10,750 nucleotides of DNA from an uncultured bacterium (GCA_938024025.1 CALJBY010000289.1:1-10750), one strand, 5' to 3'; positions 1 through 6,937 are shown, numbered from the stretch's first letter. Notes: a model not told the origin generated them from the letters alone. Translations and numbers: made by a program.

Positions 1-1476
1 CCCTGCTGCCAGTGTGCCTCCTGTAAAGAGATTACTGAAGGGACTACTATTGATGTTTTAGAGATTGATGGTGCTTCAAATACGGGTGTGGATGATGTGC
101 GGGAATTGAGGGAGAGTGTTAAGTATGTTCCCTCTCGGGAGCGGTATAAAATTTACATTATTGATGAAGTACATATGTTGTCAAATAGTGCCTTCAATGC
201 CTTGCTGAAAACACTGGAGGAACCACCTGCTCACGTCATCTTCATGTTTGCTACCACTGAGCCGCAGAAGATTCCCTCCACAGTCCTTTCCCGCTGTCAG
301 CGGTTTGATCTGCGTCGCATTCCACTAGAGGAACTTGTGGATCACCTCATGCACGTCACTGCAGAGGAGGAGATTACCATAAGTAAGAACGGGTTGCGAT
401 GGATTGCGAGAGAGGCGGAAGGCAGTATGCGGGATGCCCAGAGTATGCTGGATCGGGTCATTTCCTATGCAGGAAAAAACATCAGTGATGAGGCGATCAC
501 TGATGTTTTGGGAATTGTAGCGAGGGATATACTATTGAAGACCTCCCAAGCTCTCGTAGATAAGGATGTAAACGGGTGCCTTGCTACCGTGAACGAGTTG
601 TTTTCTTCCGGATATGATACCAGGCAGTTTTATCAGGCTTTTCTTGAACATTTGAGAAATATGATCGTGGTGAAGAGCAGTAAAAATCCTGATCAGTTGA
701 TCGACCTGACCTGTGATGAATGTGATGTCTTGAGAAAACAGGTTGAGGATAGTTCTGTCGAGATACTACAAAGACTTTTTGATGTTTGGCTGAAAGCAGA
801 AGGTGAGATTTACCACTCTTCAATGCCGCACATTGTTCTCGAAATGCTTTTACTTAAGATGGTTTATCTCAAAGGGTTAGTGCCCTTGGATGATGCCCTG
901 GCAAAGCTTAATGACCTGGAGAAGAAAATTTTAACCAAGCGTGGGGTCTCCCCCGAGGGCGTGGGATGCGAAGCAGTGAACTATGAAGAAGTGGAGGGCA
1001 GGAGTGATGCCCCCGCCCCGTTAAAAGAAGATGCTGTGCCCCTAACGCACACGGACTCTAGCGAAGATGATCACAACCAGAGATGGGAGAAACTTTTAGC
1101 CTTCACCAGAAATGAGAAACCTATGCTGGCAGCAGTACTGGACCACGGGAAGCTTCTCCGTATCGATGACAAGGCGATTGAGTTGGGCTTTACCCGCAAC
1201 TCACTTTTCATGGAGAGCGCTCAGGACAAGGACAATACAAAACAGCTGAATACAATGTTTGAGAAGTTTTTTGGAAGAAAAATGCGCATTACCATTACTC
1301 CTCTTGGGGAAGAAGACATCATTGACACATCAGTTCAATCTGCTGAAGAGGAAACCAGGGGTGCGGGTGATAACCAGAATAACGCTGTGCGTAATCCCCT
1401 GGTCAATGAAGCCCTATCCATCTTTGATGGAAAGATTGTTGATGTACTCTATGGAGAAGACACGAGTCAGAAGTAA
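1..1476 (+). CDS. dnaX: DNA polymerase III subunit gamma/tau, 5'-truncated
   Basis: Clamp-loader ATPase (AAA+) of the replicative DNA polymerase III holoenzyme; it loads the sliding clamp and, as tau, tethers polymerase cores. The frame is open from base 1, so the true start and the Walker A P-loop lie outside the window; alignment by eye with E. coli DnaX suggests about 70 residues are missing. Visible residues 2-8 carry three of the zinc-module cysteines (C2, C5, C8). Then follow EIDGASNTGVDDVREL, Walker B IIDE at 53-56, NALLKTLEEPP, and the SRC motif at 97-99 that supplies the arginine finger. The middle matches domain III; the last 150 or so residues are acidic and variable, as usual in this family. 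I see no convincing gamma-producing frameshift site. ybaB and recR follow, the common bacterial order, but after an unusually long gap. Confidence 0.97.
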   Translation, partial: PCCQCASCKEITEGTTIDVLEIDGASNTGVDDVRELRESVKYVPSRERYKIYIIDEVHMLSNSAFNALLKTLEEPPAHVIFMFATTEPQKIPSTVLSRCQRFDLRRIPLEELVDHLMHVTAEEEITISKNGLRWIAREAEGSMRDAQSMLDRVISYAGKNISDEAITDVLGIVARDILLKTSQALVDKDVNGCLATVNELFSSGYDTRQFYQAFLEHLRNMIVVKSSKNPDQLIDLTCDECDVLRKQVEDSSVEILQRLFDVWLKAEGEIYHSSMPHIVLEMLLLKMVYLKGLVPLDDALAKLNDLEKKILTKRGVSPEGVGCEAVNYEEVEGRSDAPAPLKEDAVPLTHTDSSEDDHNQRWEKLLAFTRNEKPMLAAVLDHGKLLRIDDKAIELGFTRNSLFMESAQDKDNTKQLNTMFEKFFGRKMRITITPLGEEDIIDTSVQSAEEETRGAGDNQNNAVRNPLVNEALSIFDGKIVDVLYGEDTSQK

Positions 1477-1870
1477 AAAGGAGTTGAATTAGTTCAATCG
1501 GTTTTATTGGTTGAATTGGTTAACTTAATGATAAAGGTAACGTCACCGCAGAGAACGCAGAGAAAAAATATAAATGCCTACAATAAACACTTGAACCACG
1601 AAGGAAAACTAGAATGAAAAGAAGTTAGGAGACAGGAGATAGAAGTTGTTGTCATTAGTCAATTGTCATTAGCCATTGGCTAGCAATAAGAACAAATGAC
1701 CAGTGACAAATGACGGCAAGATAAAAACCACCACTCCGGTACTCCACCACTGGTTACCATAGCTCACTCACGTCATACATCATTGTATGCGCGTAACCCA
1801 GAGTATTTTGTATCCTCACATAAAACGTGAAACGTCACTTGAAAAACGAAAATGAAGGGGGTAGGAGACA
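1477..1870. repeat. Intergenic patchwork of degenerate short-period repeats
   Basis: This 394-nt stretch between dnaX and ybaB has no supportable gene. It consists of several short repeat patches: a 9-nt tandem pair GCAGAGAAC/GCAGAGAAA at 1548-1565; a 7-nt pair AGGAGAC/AGGAGAT at 1627-1640; the GTCATTN heptamer block at 1651-1714, listed separately; and CCACCACT at 1728-1735 repeated at 1744-1751. Similar purine-rich and GTCATT-like short tandem repeats occur in intergenic DNA of several environmental bacteria, which I recall but cannot check here. No obvious terminator (GC-rich hairpin plus T-run) follows dnaX, so read-through into ybaB is possible. Confidence 0.6.
1651..1714. repeat. Inverted blocks of GTCATTN heptamers
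   Basis: On the plus strand four heptamers run head to tail at 1651-1678: GTCATTA, GTCAATT, GTCATTA, GCCATTG. After a 15-nt spacer the same heptamer appears on the minus strand, reading down from 1714: GTCATTT, GTCACTG, GTCATTT (1694-1714). The block is therefore two heptad arrays facing each other, able to form an imperfect hairpin. The repeats are seen directly; any function is unknown. Confidence 0.7.
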
Positions 1871-2182
1871 ATGAAAAATATAGGGTCTATCATGAAACAA
1901 GCTCAAAAAATGCAGGCTCAGATGGCAAAGGTACAGGAAGAGCTTGCCCAAAAGACCGTTGAGGCTTCTGCCGGCGGCGGAATGGTTACTGTGGTTGTTA
2001 CCGGAAAGCAGGAGATCATGTCTATTACCATTGAACCTGAAGTGATAGATGCAAGCGATAAAGAAATGCTCCAGGACCTGGTTGTTGCTGCAGTCAACGA
2101 AGGGTTGAGAAAATCCCAGGAGATGGTCGCGGAAGAGATGAAAAAAATTACCGGTGGTTTGCAAATACCGGGATTAACCTAA
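1871..2182 (+). CDS. ybaB: YbaB/EbfC family nucleoid-associated protein
   Basis: Small dimeric DNA-binding protein associated with the nucleoid, classically encoded between dnaX and recR. At 103 residues it has the family length. The N-terminal half is a long amphipathic helix rich in MKQAQKMQAQM and VQEEL, followed by the glycine-rich turn ASAGGGMVTVVVTG and the strand pattern IMSITIEPEVID. The later segment DKEMLQDLVVAAVNEGLRKSQEM and the short tail ending near LQIPGLT also fit the family. The ATG at 1871 is preceded by AGGAG at 1863-1867, spacing rather short; an internal ATG at 1892 would remove residues normally present, so I prefer 1871. It lies 18 nt upstream of recR and is probably cotranscribed with it. 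The exact cellular role of the family remains loosely defined. Confidence 0.95.
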   Translation: MKNIGSIMKQAQKMQAQMAKVQEELAQKTVEASAGGGMVTVVVTGKQEIMSITIEPEVIDASDKEMLQDLVVAAVNEGLRKSQEMVAEEMKKITGGLQIPGLT

Positions 2183-2200
2183 TCAGAAAATGACGGTGCT

Positions 2201-2800
2201 ATGAGCAGGGTTGCTGAACCTATTGAACGATTGATTAAAAGACTTGCTAAATTGCCAGGGGTGGGAGAGAAGACGGCTGCTCGCCTGGCACTCTATATTC
2301 TCCGGTGTCCCAAAGAGGAAGCGATGGATCTTGCACGGAGTATTGTCAGTGTTAAAGAGAAGATTACGCTGTGTAAGGTGTGCTGCAATCTTACTGATGA
2401 AGATCCCTGCAGGATATGCACAAGCGCGAAGAGAGATAAGGAATCGCTCTGTGTTGTAGAGGAACCGGGAGACCTCATAGCGTTAGAAAACGGCGGTGAA
2501 TTCAAGGGGTGCTATCATGTGCTGCACGGGGTTATTTCTCCTTTGGACGGCATTAGTCCCGATGATATAAAGATCCAGGAGTTGCTCACACGGCTCAAGA
2601 GCGGTCAGGTAAAAGAAGTCATTATTGCCACTAACCCCACAACAAACGGAAATGCGACTGCACTGTATCTGGCTAATATGATTAAACCCCTCGGCATTCA
2701 GGTTACCCGTATTGCTCAGGGGATCCCCATGGGCGGAGATATTGAGTACACAGACGGCGTGACCTTGAAAAAGGCCATGGAAGGCCGGAGGAGCTTTTAG
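2201..2800 (+). CDS. recR: Recombination mediator protein RecR
   Basis: Toroidal DNA-binding protein of the RecFOR pathway, which helps load RecA onto SSB-coated single-stranded gaps. At 199 residues it is full length. In order it shows the helix-hairpin-helix LPGVGEKTAARLA (about 18-30), a zinc finger with C58, C61, C70 and C73 (CKVC...CRIC), and a Toprim domain beginning at SLCVVEEPGDLIALE and containing YHVLHG and IATNPTTNGNATALYL. The C-terminal part with TRIAQGIPMGGDIEY carries the Walker-B-like segment typical of RecR. The ATG at 2201 gives the canonical N-terminus although no strong Shine-Dalgarno is visible; translation may be coupled to ybaB, whose stop is 18 nt upstream. A 91-nt gap follows before the ferredoxin. 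Confidence 0.97.
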   Translation: MSRVAEPIERLIKRLAKLPGVGEKTAARLALYILRCPKEEAMDLARSIVSVKEKITLCKVCCNLTDEDPCRICTSAKRDKESLCVVEEPGDLIALENGGEFKGCYHVLHGVISPLDGISPDDIKIQELLTRLKSGQVKEVIIATNPTTNGNATALYLANMIKPLGIQVTRIAQGIPMGGDIEYTDGVTLKKAMEGRRSF

Positions 2801-2823
2801 CCATTTTTGGACTAAAAAAGTAT

Positions 2824-2857
2824 TTGACAGAAAACAAACCTTCATGGTAGTCATAGT
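2824..2857 (+). promoter_or_regulatory. Weak candidate promoter ahead of the ferredoxin/por block
   Basis: A perfect -35 hexamer TTGACA sits at 2824-2829 in the recR-ferredoxin gap. Nothing at the standard 17-nt spacing is a good -10: TAGTCA at 2848-2853 (spacer 18) matches only loosely, and CATAGT at 2852-2857 would need a 22-nt spacer. Position and strand suit transcription of the ferredoxin and por genes, but this remains a guess. Confidence 0.2.
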
Positions 2858-2875
2858 GCACATTTTTTAATGCTG

Positions 2876-2882
2876 AAGGAGG
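2876..2882 (+). promoter_or_regulatory. Shine-Dalgarno of the ferredoxin gene
   Basis: AAGGAGG, a near-perfect anti-16S match, lies 9 nt ahead of the ATG at 2892. It is among the strongest ribosome-binding sites in the window and supports the small ferredoxin frame as a real gene. Confidence 0.8.
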
Positions 2883-2891
2883 ATTTCAGGT

Positions 2892-3062
2892 ATGGTTAAG
2901 ATTGATGTGGATACTTGTGTCGGGTGTGGTGGCTGTATAGATCTGTGTCCGGCTACTGCGATATGCCTGGTTAATGATAGAAGTTGCATAGATGTGGATC
3001 TTTGTTTGGAGTGTTTAACCTGTGTGAAGGTGTGTCCGGTAAAAGCACCACAGGTAGTATAA
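2892..3062 (+). CDS. 2[4Fe-4S] clostridial-type ferredoxin, 56 aa
   Basis: Small soluble electron carrier. Translation gives 56 residues with two full cluster motifs, C9-x2-C12-x2-C15-x3-C19-P and C38-x2-C41-x2-C44-x3-C48-P. The spacing matches classical clostridial ferredoxins shifted by one residue, so two low-potential [4Fe-4S] clusters are expected. Each ligand set is followed by the proline usual at these sites. Two further cysteines, C25 and C32, lie in the linker. The start is set by the strong AAGGAGG upstream. The gene lies between recR and porC on the same strand, 112 nt ahead of porC, so the obvious inference is that it carries electrons for the pyruvate oxidoreductase encoded next to it. 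The 112-nt gap to porC contains no gene or terminator that I can see. The identity is secure; the partnership is inferred from position. Confidence 0.93.
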   Translation: MVKIDVDTCVGCGGCIDLCPATAICLVNDRSCIDVDLCLECLTCVKVCPVKAPQVV

Positions 3063-3174
3063 CGGTCATTTTTCCTTTAGTGCTTTTTAACGGGAAAGTT
3101 CTTTTGTATTGGTCGGGTACTAGCTCTTGCTTTCGTTAACGTTTAGTATTCATTGAAAAAGGATTGGTAGTGCT

Positions 3175-3723
3175 GTGATTGAAGTCAGATTTCATGGAAG
3201 AGGTGGTCAGGGGGCTGTGACGTCAGCGGAATTGGTTGCACTGGCAGCCATTAGTGAAGAAAAGTATGCCCAGTCTTTCCCCAGTTTCGGGCCGGAGCGG
3301 AGAGGGGCGCCCGTGCAGTCATATACCCGGGTAAGTGATGAGCCGATCCGATTGCGCTCGGGTATTAATGAACCGGACGTGGTGGTTGTGCTGGACCCTT
3401 CTCTGATTGAGGTGGGTGGATCACTCACGGGGCTTAAGCCCGATGGTATCATAGTGATCAACACGCGCAAATCGCTTGCTGCTATTAAGGAAGAGTTCTC
3501 TATAAAGAACAGAACGGCTGTACTTGATGCTACTAAAATCGCACAGGAGATTCTTGGCCTACCGATTACCAATACGACTATGATTGGAGCGCTGGTTAAG
3601 GCTTCAGGGCTTATTAACATGGAATCCCTGCTTGAACCGTTACGCCACCGTTTCGGAAAAATTGCCGAGAGAAATATTACCGTTTGTCAAAAGGCCTTTG
3701 AAGAAACAGTGGTAGAGGAGTAA
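3175..3723 (+). CDS. porC: Pyruvate:ferredoxin oxidoreductase gamma subunit
   Basis: Gamma subunit of the cytoplasmic four-subunit 2-oxoacid:ferredoxin oxidoreductase, corresponding to the CoA-binding domain of single-chain PFOR. The 182-residue length is typical. The start MIEVRFHGRGGQGAVTSAEL has the glycine-rich signature (residues 8-13), followed by SFGPERRGAPVQSYTRVS and INEPDVVVVLDPSLIE, all characteristic of PorC/PorG. I chose GTG at 3175 because it puts the family N-terminus one residue ahead of IEVRFHGRGGQG, with AAAAAGGA 11 nt upstream. It begins the porCDAB order found in Thermotoga and archaea. porD follows after 4 nt, with AGGAG inside the 3' end of this gene serving as its ribosome-binding site. 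Confidence 0.95.
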   Translation: MIEVRFHGRGGQGAVTSAELVALAAISEEKYAQSFPSFGPERRGAPVQSYTRVSDEPIRLRSGINEPDVVVVLDPSLIEVGGSLTGLKPDGIIVINTRKSLAAIKEEFSIKNRTAVLDATKIAQEILGLPITNTTMIGALVKASGLINMESLLEPLRHRFGKIAERNITVCQKAFEETVVEE

Positions 3724-3727
3724 TCTG

Positions 3728-4027
3728 GTGTCAAAACAAGACTTTGAACTTACCTGGAAGGATTTGGAAATCGGTTGTATTGTTACAGAACCGGGAAGTG
3801 CGAGATCATATCGCACAGGTGACTGGAGGTCCCAGAGACCGACCTACGATTCATCCAAATGTATTAAGTGTGGACTGTGTGCCCTCTATTGTCCTGAACC
3901 CTGTATCCATCCTGATGATGCGGAGGGCTACTATAAAGCTGACCTCTTTTACTGCAAGGGATGTGGCATATGTGCGCATGAGTGTCCTAAGAGTGTCATT
4001 ACCATGGTAGCAGAGGAAGAAAAATGA
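3728..4027 (+). CDS. porD: Pyruvate:ferredoxin oxidoreductase delta subunit
   Basis: Ferredoxin-like delta subunit that relays electrons from the TPP-bearing catalytic dimer to external ferredoxin. Its 99 residues carry two [4Fe-4S] motifs: C45-x2-C48-x2-C51-x3-C55-P and C76-x2-C79-x2-C82-x3-C86-P. The N-terminal extension of about 40 residues, with TEPGSARSYRTGDWRSQRPTY, is typical of PorD and separates it from a free ferredoxin. C17 and C59 are additional cysteines. The GTG start at 3728 has AGGAG at 3716-3720. The gene overlaps porA by ATGA, implying coupled translation. Confidence 0.95.
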   Translation: MSKQDFELTWKDLEIGCIVTEPGSARSYRTGDWRSQRPTYDSSKCIKCGLCALYCPEPCIHPDDAEGYYKADLFYCKGCGICAHECPKSVITMVAEEEK

Positions 4028-5199
4028 CTAAACGTGTAGGTATAGAAGCCTCCATTGCTGTTGCTGAGGCTGCCAAATTAGCGCGGATTGAAGTAGCAGC
4101 GGCGTATCCGATTACGCCACAAACCCATATTGTAGAGAGCCTTTCAGAAATTGTGGCAAATGGTCGGGTTGATGCAGAATTTATCTGTGTAGAATCAGAG
4201 CATTCTGCTATGAGTGCATGCCTGGGTTCATCAGCGACTGGTGCCCGTACCTTTACTGCAACAGCAGGTCAGGGTCTGGAATTGATGCATGAGGTATTAT
4301 ACGTTGCGTCTTCCTCCCGGTTGCCGATTGTCATGGCGGTATGCAACCGCGCTCTTTCAGGACCACTTAATGTCTGGGGAGACCATTCAGATGCCATGGC
4401 TGCACGGGACTGTGGATGGATTCAGATATTTTCCACCAGCGGACAGGAGGCCTTTGATCAAACCATCTGTGCATTCAGAATAGCTGAAGATGCCAAGGTG
4501 TTATTTCCTGTGATGGTCCACCTGGATGGATTTCACGTCTCCCATGTGGTAGAGCCCATGCTGCTGCTGGACCAGAAAGAGGTGGACTCTTTCCTTCCTC
4601 CCTATACCTATCCTTTTCCCCTGCACCCCGACAAGCCTGTTACCATGGGGGCTTTTGCACCTCCGGCAATATACACTGAAGCCCGGAAGGCACAGGAAGA
4701 GGCACTTATTTCAACAACCGATACGATCCGCAGTGTGTGGGATGACTTTGGCAAGCGTTTTGGACGTCACTACACGCCGGTGGAAACCTATAAGGCAGAA
4801 GGAGCAGAAGTGATGCTCTTAACCATGGGGAGCTTTAGTCAGCCAGCCGAGCTTGCCATAGATAAGATGCGAGATGAAGGTAAAAAGGTTGGCCTGATAA
4901 AACTTCGCCTGTGGAGACCCTTTCCCTTTGATGATTTGCGGCAAGCAGTGAGCGGTGCTAGTGTACTTGCTGTGTTTGACCGCTGTCTTTCCTATGGAGG
5001 TACGGGAGGTCCCGTCTGCAGTGAGATTAAAGCTGCCTGCTATGGCATGGAAAAGAGTCCGCACATCGTGGGTTTTGTGGGTGGTTTAGGTGGAAGGGAT
5101 GTCCTTCCTGAAGACTTTGAACAGATACTGCAAAAGGCCATTTCTGACGCTGAAAAGGGACAGGACAGGGCATATGAAATGATTGGGGTGAGAGAGTAA
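4024..5199 (+). CDS. porA: Pyruvate:ferredoxin oxidoreductase alpha subunit
   Basis: Catalytic alpha subunit; with PorB it forms the thiamine-diphosphate active site that oxidatively decarboxylates pyruvate to acetyl-CoA, or runs in reverse as pyruvate synthase. The 391-residue length is normal. Motifs include AAYPITPQTHIVE (residues 26-38, the pyrimidine-binding and substrate-binding strand-turn), ESEHSAMSACLGSSATGART, TATAGQGLELMHEVLY, and NVWGDHSDAMAARDCGWIQ. A C-terminal transketolase-C-like domain contains LTMGSFSQPAELAIDKMR and KLRLWRPFPFDDLR. The start is fixed by the ATGA overlap with porD; the end overlaps porB by one base in TAATG. This alpha/beta pair looks like the pyruvate rather than the branched-chain 2-oxoacid type, mainly from PorB. 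Confidence 0.96.
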   Translation: MTKRVGIEASIAVAEAAKLARIEVAAAYPITPQTHIVESLSEIVANGRVDAEFICVESEHSAMSACLGSSATGARTFTATAGQGLELMHEVLYVASSSRLPIVMAVCNRALSGPLNVWGDHSDAMAARDCGWIQIFSTSGQEAFDQTICAFRIAEDAKVLFPVMVHLDGFHVSHVVEPMLLLDQKEVDSFLPPYTYPFPLHPDKPVTMGAFAPPAIYTEARKAQEEALISTTDTIRSVWDDFGKRFGRHYTPVETYKAEGAEVMLLTMGSFSQPAELAIDKMRDEGKKVGLIKLRLWRPFPFDDLRQAVSGASVLAVFDRCLSYGGTGGPVCSEIKAACYGMEKSPHIVGFVGGLGGRDVLPEDFEQILQKAISDAEKGQDRAYEMIGVRE

Positions 5200-6119
5200 T
5201 GGAACAGACTGCTAAAAAAACTTCGATACCATCAGAAGAATATTTTGCTCCCGGCCACCGGGCCTGCATCGGGTGCGGTGAAGTTTTGGCCCTCCGTCTG
5301 GTGTGTAAGGCACTGGGCAAGGATGTCATTATTGCCAATGCCACCGGGTGTATGGAGATTGTGAGTTCCCCGTTTCCCAATACCTCGTGGGAGGTTCCCT
5401 GGATTCATACCCTGTTTGAAAATACTGCTGCAGTTGCCTCAGGCATTGAAGGGGCACTGAAAGTCTTACAGAGAAAGAAGAAGATTTCTGAGAAAGAAAT
5501 CACCGTCGTCGGCATGGGTGGAGATGGCGGTACCAGCGATATTGGTTTGCAGGCACTCTCCGGTGCGCTGGAAAGGGGACACGATTTCCTTTATGTCTGC
5601 TTTGACAATGAAGCCTATATGAATACCGGTATACAGCGCAGCAGTTCAACTCCTTATGGGGCGATGACCACTACTTCACCCCCGGGGAAGGTGAGTATAG
5701 GCCAAAAGACCTGGAAAAAGAATATGCCGGCGATCGCTGTTGCTCACAATATTCCCTATGTTGCAACGGCCAATCCAAGCTATCCCCGGGATTTAATCAA
5801 TAAGGTCAATAAGGCAAAGAGTATTAAAGGTGCTAAATACCTTCACGTCTATTCCGTGTGCCCGACGGGGTGGAGGTCAGCTCCCGAGCGTTCTATCCAG
5901 CTGGGTAAGCTGGCGGTAGAGACGGGACTCTTTCCCCTCTATGAAGTGGAGCATGGCCAGTATCGATTAACCAAGAAAGTGTCTAAGATCAAACCCCTTG
6001 ATGAGTATTTAAAGTTACAGGGGAGGTTTCGTCACCTTACAGAAGACTTGAGAAAAGAGATTCAAGAAAGGATTAACCAGGATTACGCACAGCTTCAGAA
6101 AAAGGCAGGCGAAGTGTAA
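5199..6119 (+). CDS. porB: Pyruvate:ferredoxin oxidoreductase beta subunit
   Basis: Thiamine-diphosphate-binding beta subunit, 306 residues. It has the cysteines expected to hold the cluster nearest TPP: C23, C26 (ACIGCGE), C51 (NATGC) and C221 (SVCPTGW). The TPP/Mg2+ motif begins with GDGG at 108-111 and continues through DIGLQALSGALERGHDFLYV to DNEAYMNTGIQRS. The run NEAYMNTGIQRSSSTPYGA is the pyruvate synthase version of this region in my recollection, so pyruvate is the likely substrate. Translation is coupled to porA through TAATG. After the stop, 72 nt without a recognisable terminator lead to the next gene, so it may be cotranscribed. Confidence 0.96.
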   Translation: MEQTAKKTSIPSEEYFAPGHRACIGCGEVLALRLVCKALGKDVIIANATGCMEIVSSPFPNTSWEVPWIHTLFENTAAVASGIEGALKVLQRKKKISEKEITVVGMGGDGGTSDIGLQALSGALERGHDFLYVCFDNEAYMNTGIQRSSSTPYGAMTTTSPPGKVSIGQKTWKKNMPAIAVAHNIPYVATANPSYPRDLINKVNKAKSIKGAKYLHVYSVCPTGWRSAPERSIQLGKLAVETGLFPLYEVEHGQYRLTKKVSKIKPLDEYLKLQGRFRHLTEDLRKEIQERINQDYAQLQKKAGEV

Positions 6120-6191
6120 AAAAGGTGAGTCCTCACGTCCTTGAGAACTTGAAAAATCGTGCAAAGCATACTGTAGCAAAGGAGGGTTATA

Positions 6192-6617
6192 ATGTCAGAC
6201 GCAGATGTAAAGAAAACTATTCTCGATTTTTGCGCAAGTTACCAGTATTCTAACCTCATTACCCTGGCAGCAGATGGGACCCCCCGGGGGAGAATGATGG
6301 CGCACCTGCCCCTTAAAGATGATATGATCATCTGGTATGCCACAGGAAGTGAGTCACGGAAGCTTGAGGAAATTGAAAAGAATCCGGCTGCAAGTGTCTT
6401 CTATTACCGGCCAACTGACCACAGCAGTGTCTCCGCTCTGGGAACGGCAGAAGTTGTGAAAGATGATGTAACACGTAAACAGATGTGGCAGGATGCATGG
6501 AGTGTCTTCTGGAAAGATGGCCCTACGGATCCCGGTTATTGCTTGATTAAGATTACACCTACAAAGATGGAATATCTGGACTATCCCAACCACAAACTGG
6601 AGACGCTTGCTTTGTAA
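6192..6617 (+). CDS. Pyridoxamine 5'-phosphate oxidase-like split-barrel protein
   Basis: A 141-residue protein of the FMN-binding split-barrel superfamily, closest in style to general-stress-protein-26-like members. The pattern is an N-terminal helix, then strands with NLITLAADGTPRGRMM, MIIWYATGSESRKLEEIEKNP, ASVFYY, VSALGTAEVV, and a C-terminal ITPTKMEYLDYP. Members bind FMN, F420 or heme, and many are of unknown function, so the reaction cannot be named. The start is well supported by AAGGAGGG ending 4 nt ahead of the ATG. It may be cotranscribed with porB and is followed by a clear intrinsic terminator. A link to pyruvate oxidation is not shown by the sequence. Confidence 0.85.
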   Translation: MSDADVKKTILDFCASYQYSNLITLAADGTPRGRMMAHLPLKDDMIIWYATGSESRKLEEIEKNPAASVFYYRPTDHSSVSALGTAEVVKDDVTRKQMWQDAWSVFWKDGPTDPGYCLIKITPTKMEYLDYPNHKLETLAL

Positions 6618-6661
6618 GTTTGAAAATTGACGGTTACCAGTTTCAGTGAACAGTTATAAGT

Positions 6662-6690
6662 AAAAGGTGCGTTCTTGCGCACCTTTTTGT
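6662..6690 (+). terminator. Intrinsic terminator after the por/split-barrel block
   Basis: A perfect 10-bp stem, AAAAGGTGCG (6662-6671) with CGCACCTTTT (6678-6687), encloses a 6-nt loop; the descending arm merges into a T5 run followed by GT. It lies 45 nt after the split-barrel stop and probably ends the transcript that includes it. Between here and 6797 I see no further feature. Confidence 0.85.
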
Positions 6691-6796
6691 TTGATTCAAC
6701 ATAGGGGACGTTCCTGCAAAATTGACTTAATAATCGTACTTACTGACATTACGTGCAAAAGATTTCCTCCTCTCTCCTTAGATGTTTTGTCATAAT

Positions 6797-6931
6797 GTCA
6801 TTGCGAGGGAGTGGAACGACCGAAGCAATCTCATAAGGGTTGCAAACAATGAGATTGCCACGCTCCCTTCGGCCTCGCGCCCTGAAGGATGATGTAATCA
6901 TCCTGGGGAAGTGCCCTTGGGGTGCAATGAC
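6797..6931. repeat. GTCATTGC inverted-repeat element with interrupted right arm
   Basis: The ends form a terminal inverted repeat, GTCATTGC (6797-6804) and GCAATGAC (6924-6931). Inside, GCAATCTCA (6825-6833) pairs with TGAGATTGC (6850-6858) around a 16-nt loop, and flanking GAGGGAGTGG and CCACGCTCCC pair imperfectly. I recall a widespread intergenic repeat of this type (GTCATTGCGAGG... CCTCGCAATGAC) in many bacterial genomes. In that form CTCGC runs straight into AATGAC; here CTCGC at 6874-6878 is separated from GCAATGAC by 45 nt that contain their own hairpin. No coding capacity is seen, so it is a nonautonomous, MITE-like or palindromic element. Confidence 0.7.
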
Positions 6932-6937
6932 AGGAGG
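6932..6937 (+). promoter_or_regulatory. Shine-Dalgarno directly after the repeat element
   Basis: AGGAGG starts on the base after the terminal GCAATGAC and lies 5 nt before the ATG at 6943. It decides that start over the out-of-frame ATG at 6939, and it places the repeat element inside the 5' leader of the gene. Confidence 0.75.

Noticed and set aside
472..481. Possible slippery run A AAA AAC in dnaX that might give a gamma-type frameshift product
   Set aside because: It lies far too early, in the domain II/III region, to give a normal gamma subunit, and I see no supporting stimulatory structure. No A-rich slippery site occurs near the expected position around 1000-1150.
1835..2164. Minus-strand reading frame across ybaB (about 109 codons)
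   Set aside because: It is antisense to a clear YbaB protein and resembles no protein family; it is a shadow of the real gene.
6120..6191. Small GTGA/TCAC hairpin after porB considered as a terminator
   Set aside because: The stem is only 4-5 bp and no T-run follows; it cannot be supported as an intrinsic terminator.
6722..6750. TTGACT-like -35 upstream of the cysteine-protein gene
   Set aside because: The hexamer at the right distance (GACATT) is a poor -10, and the site is about 200 nt from the gene with the repeat element in between.
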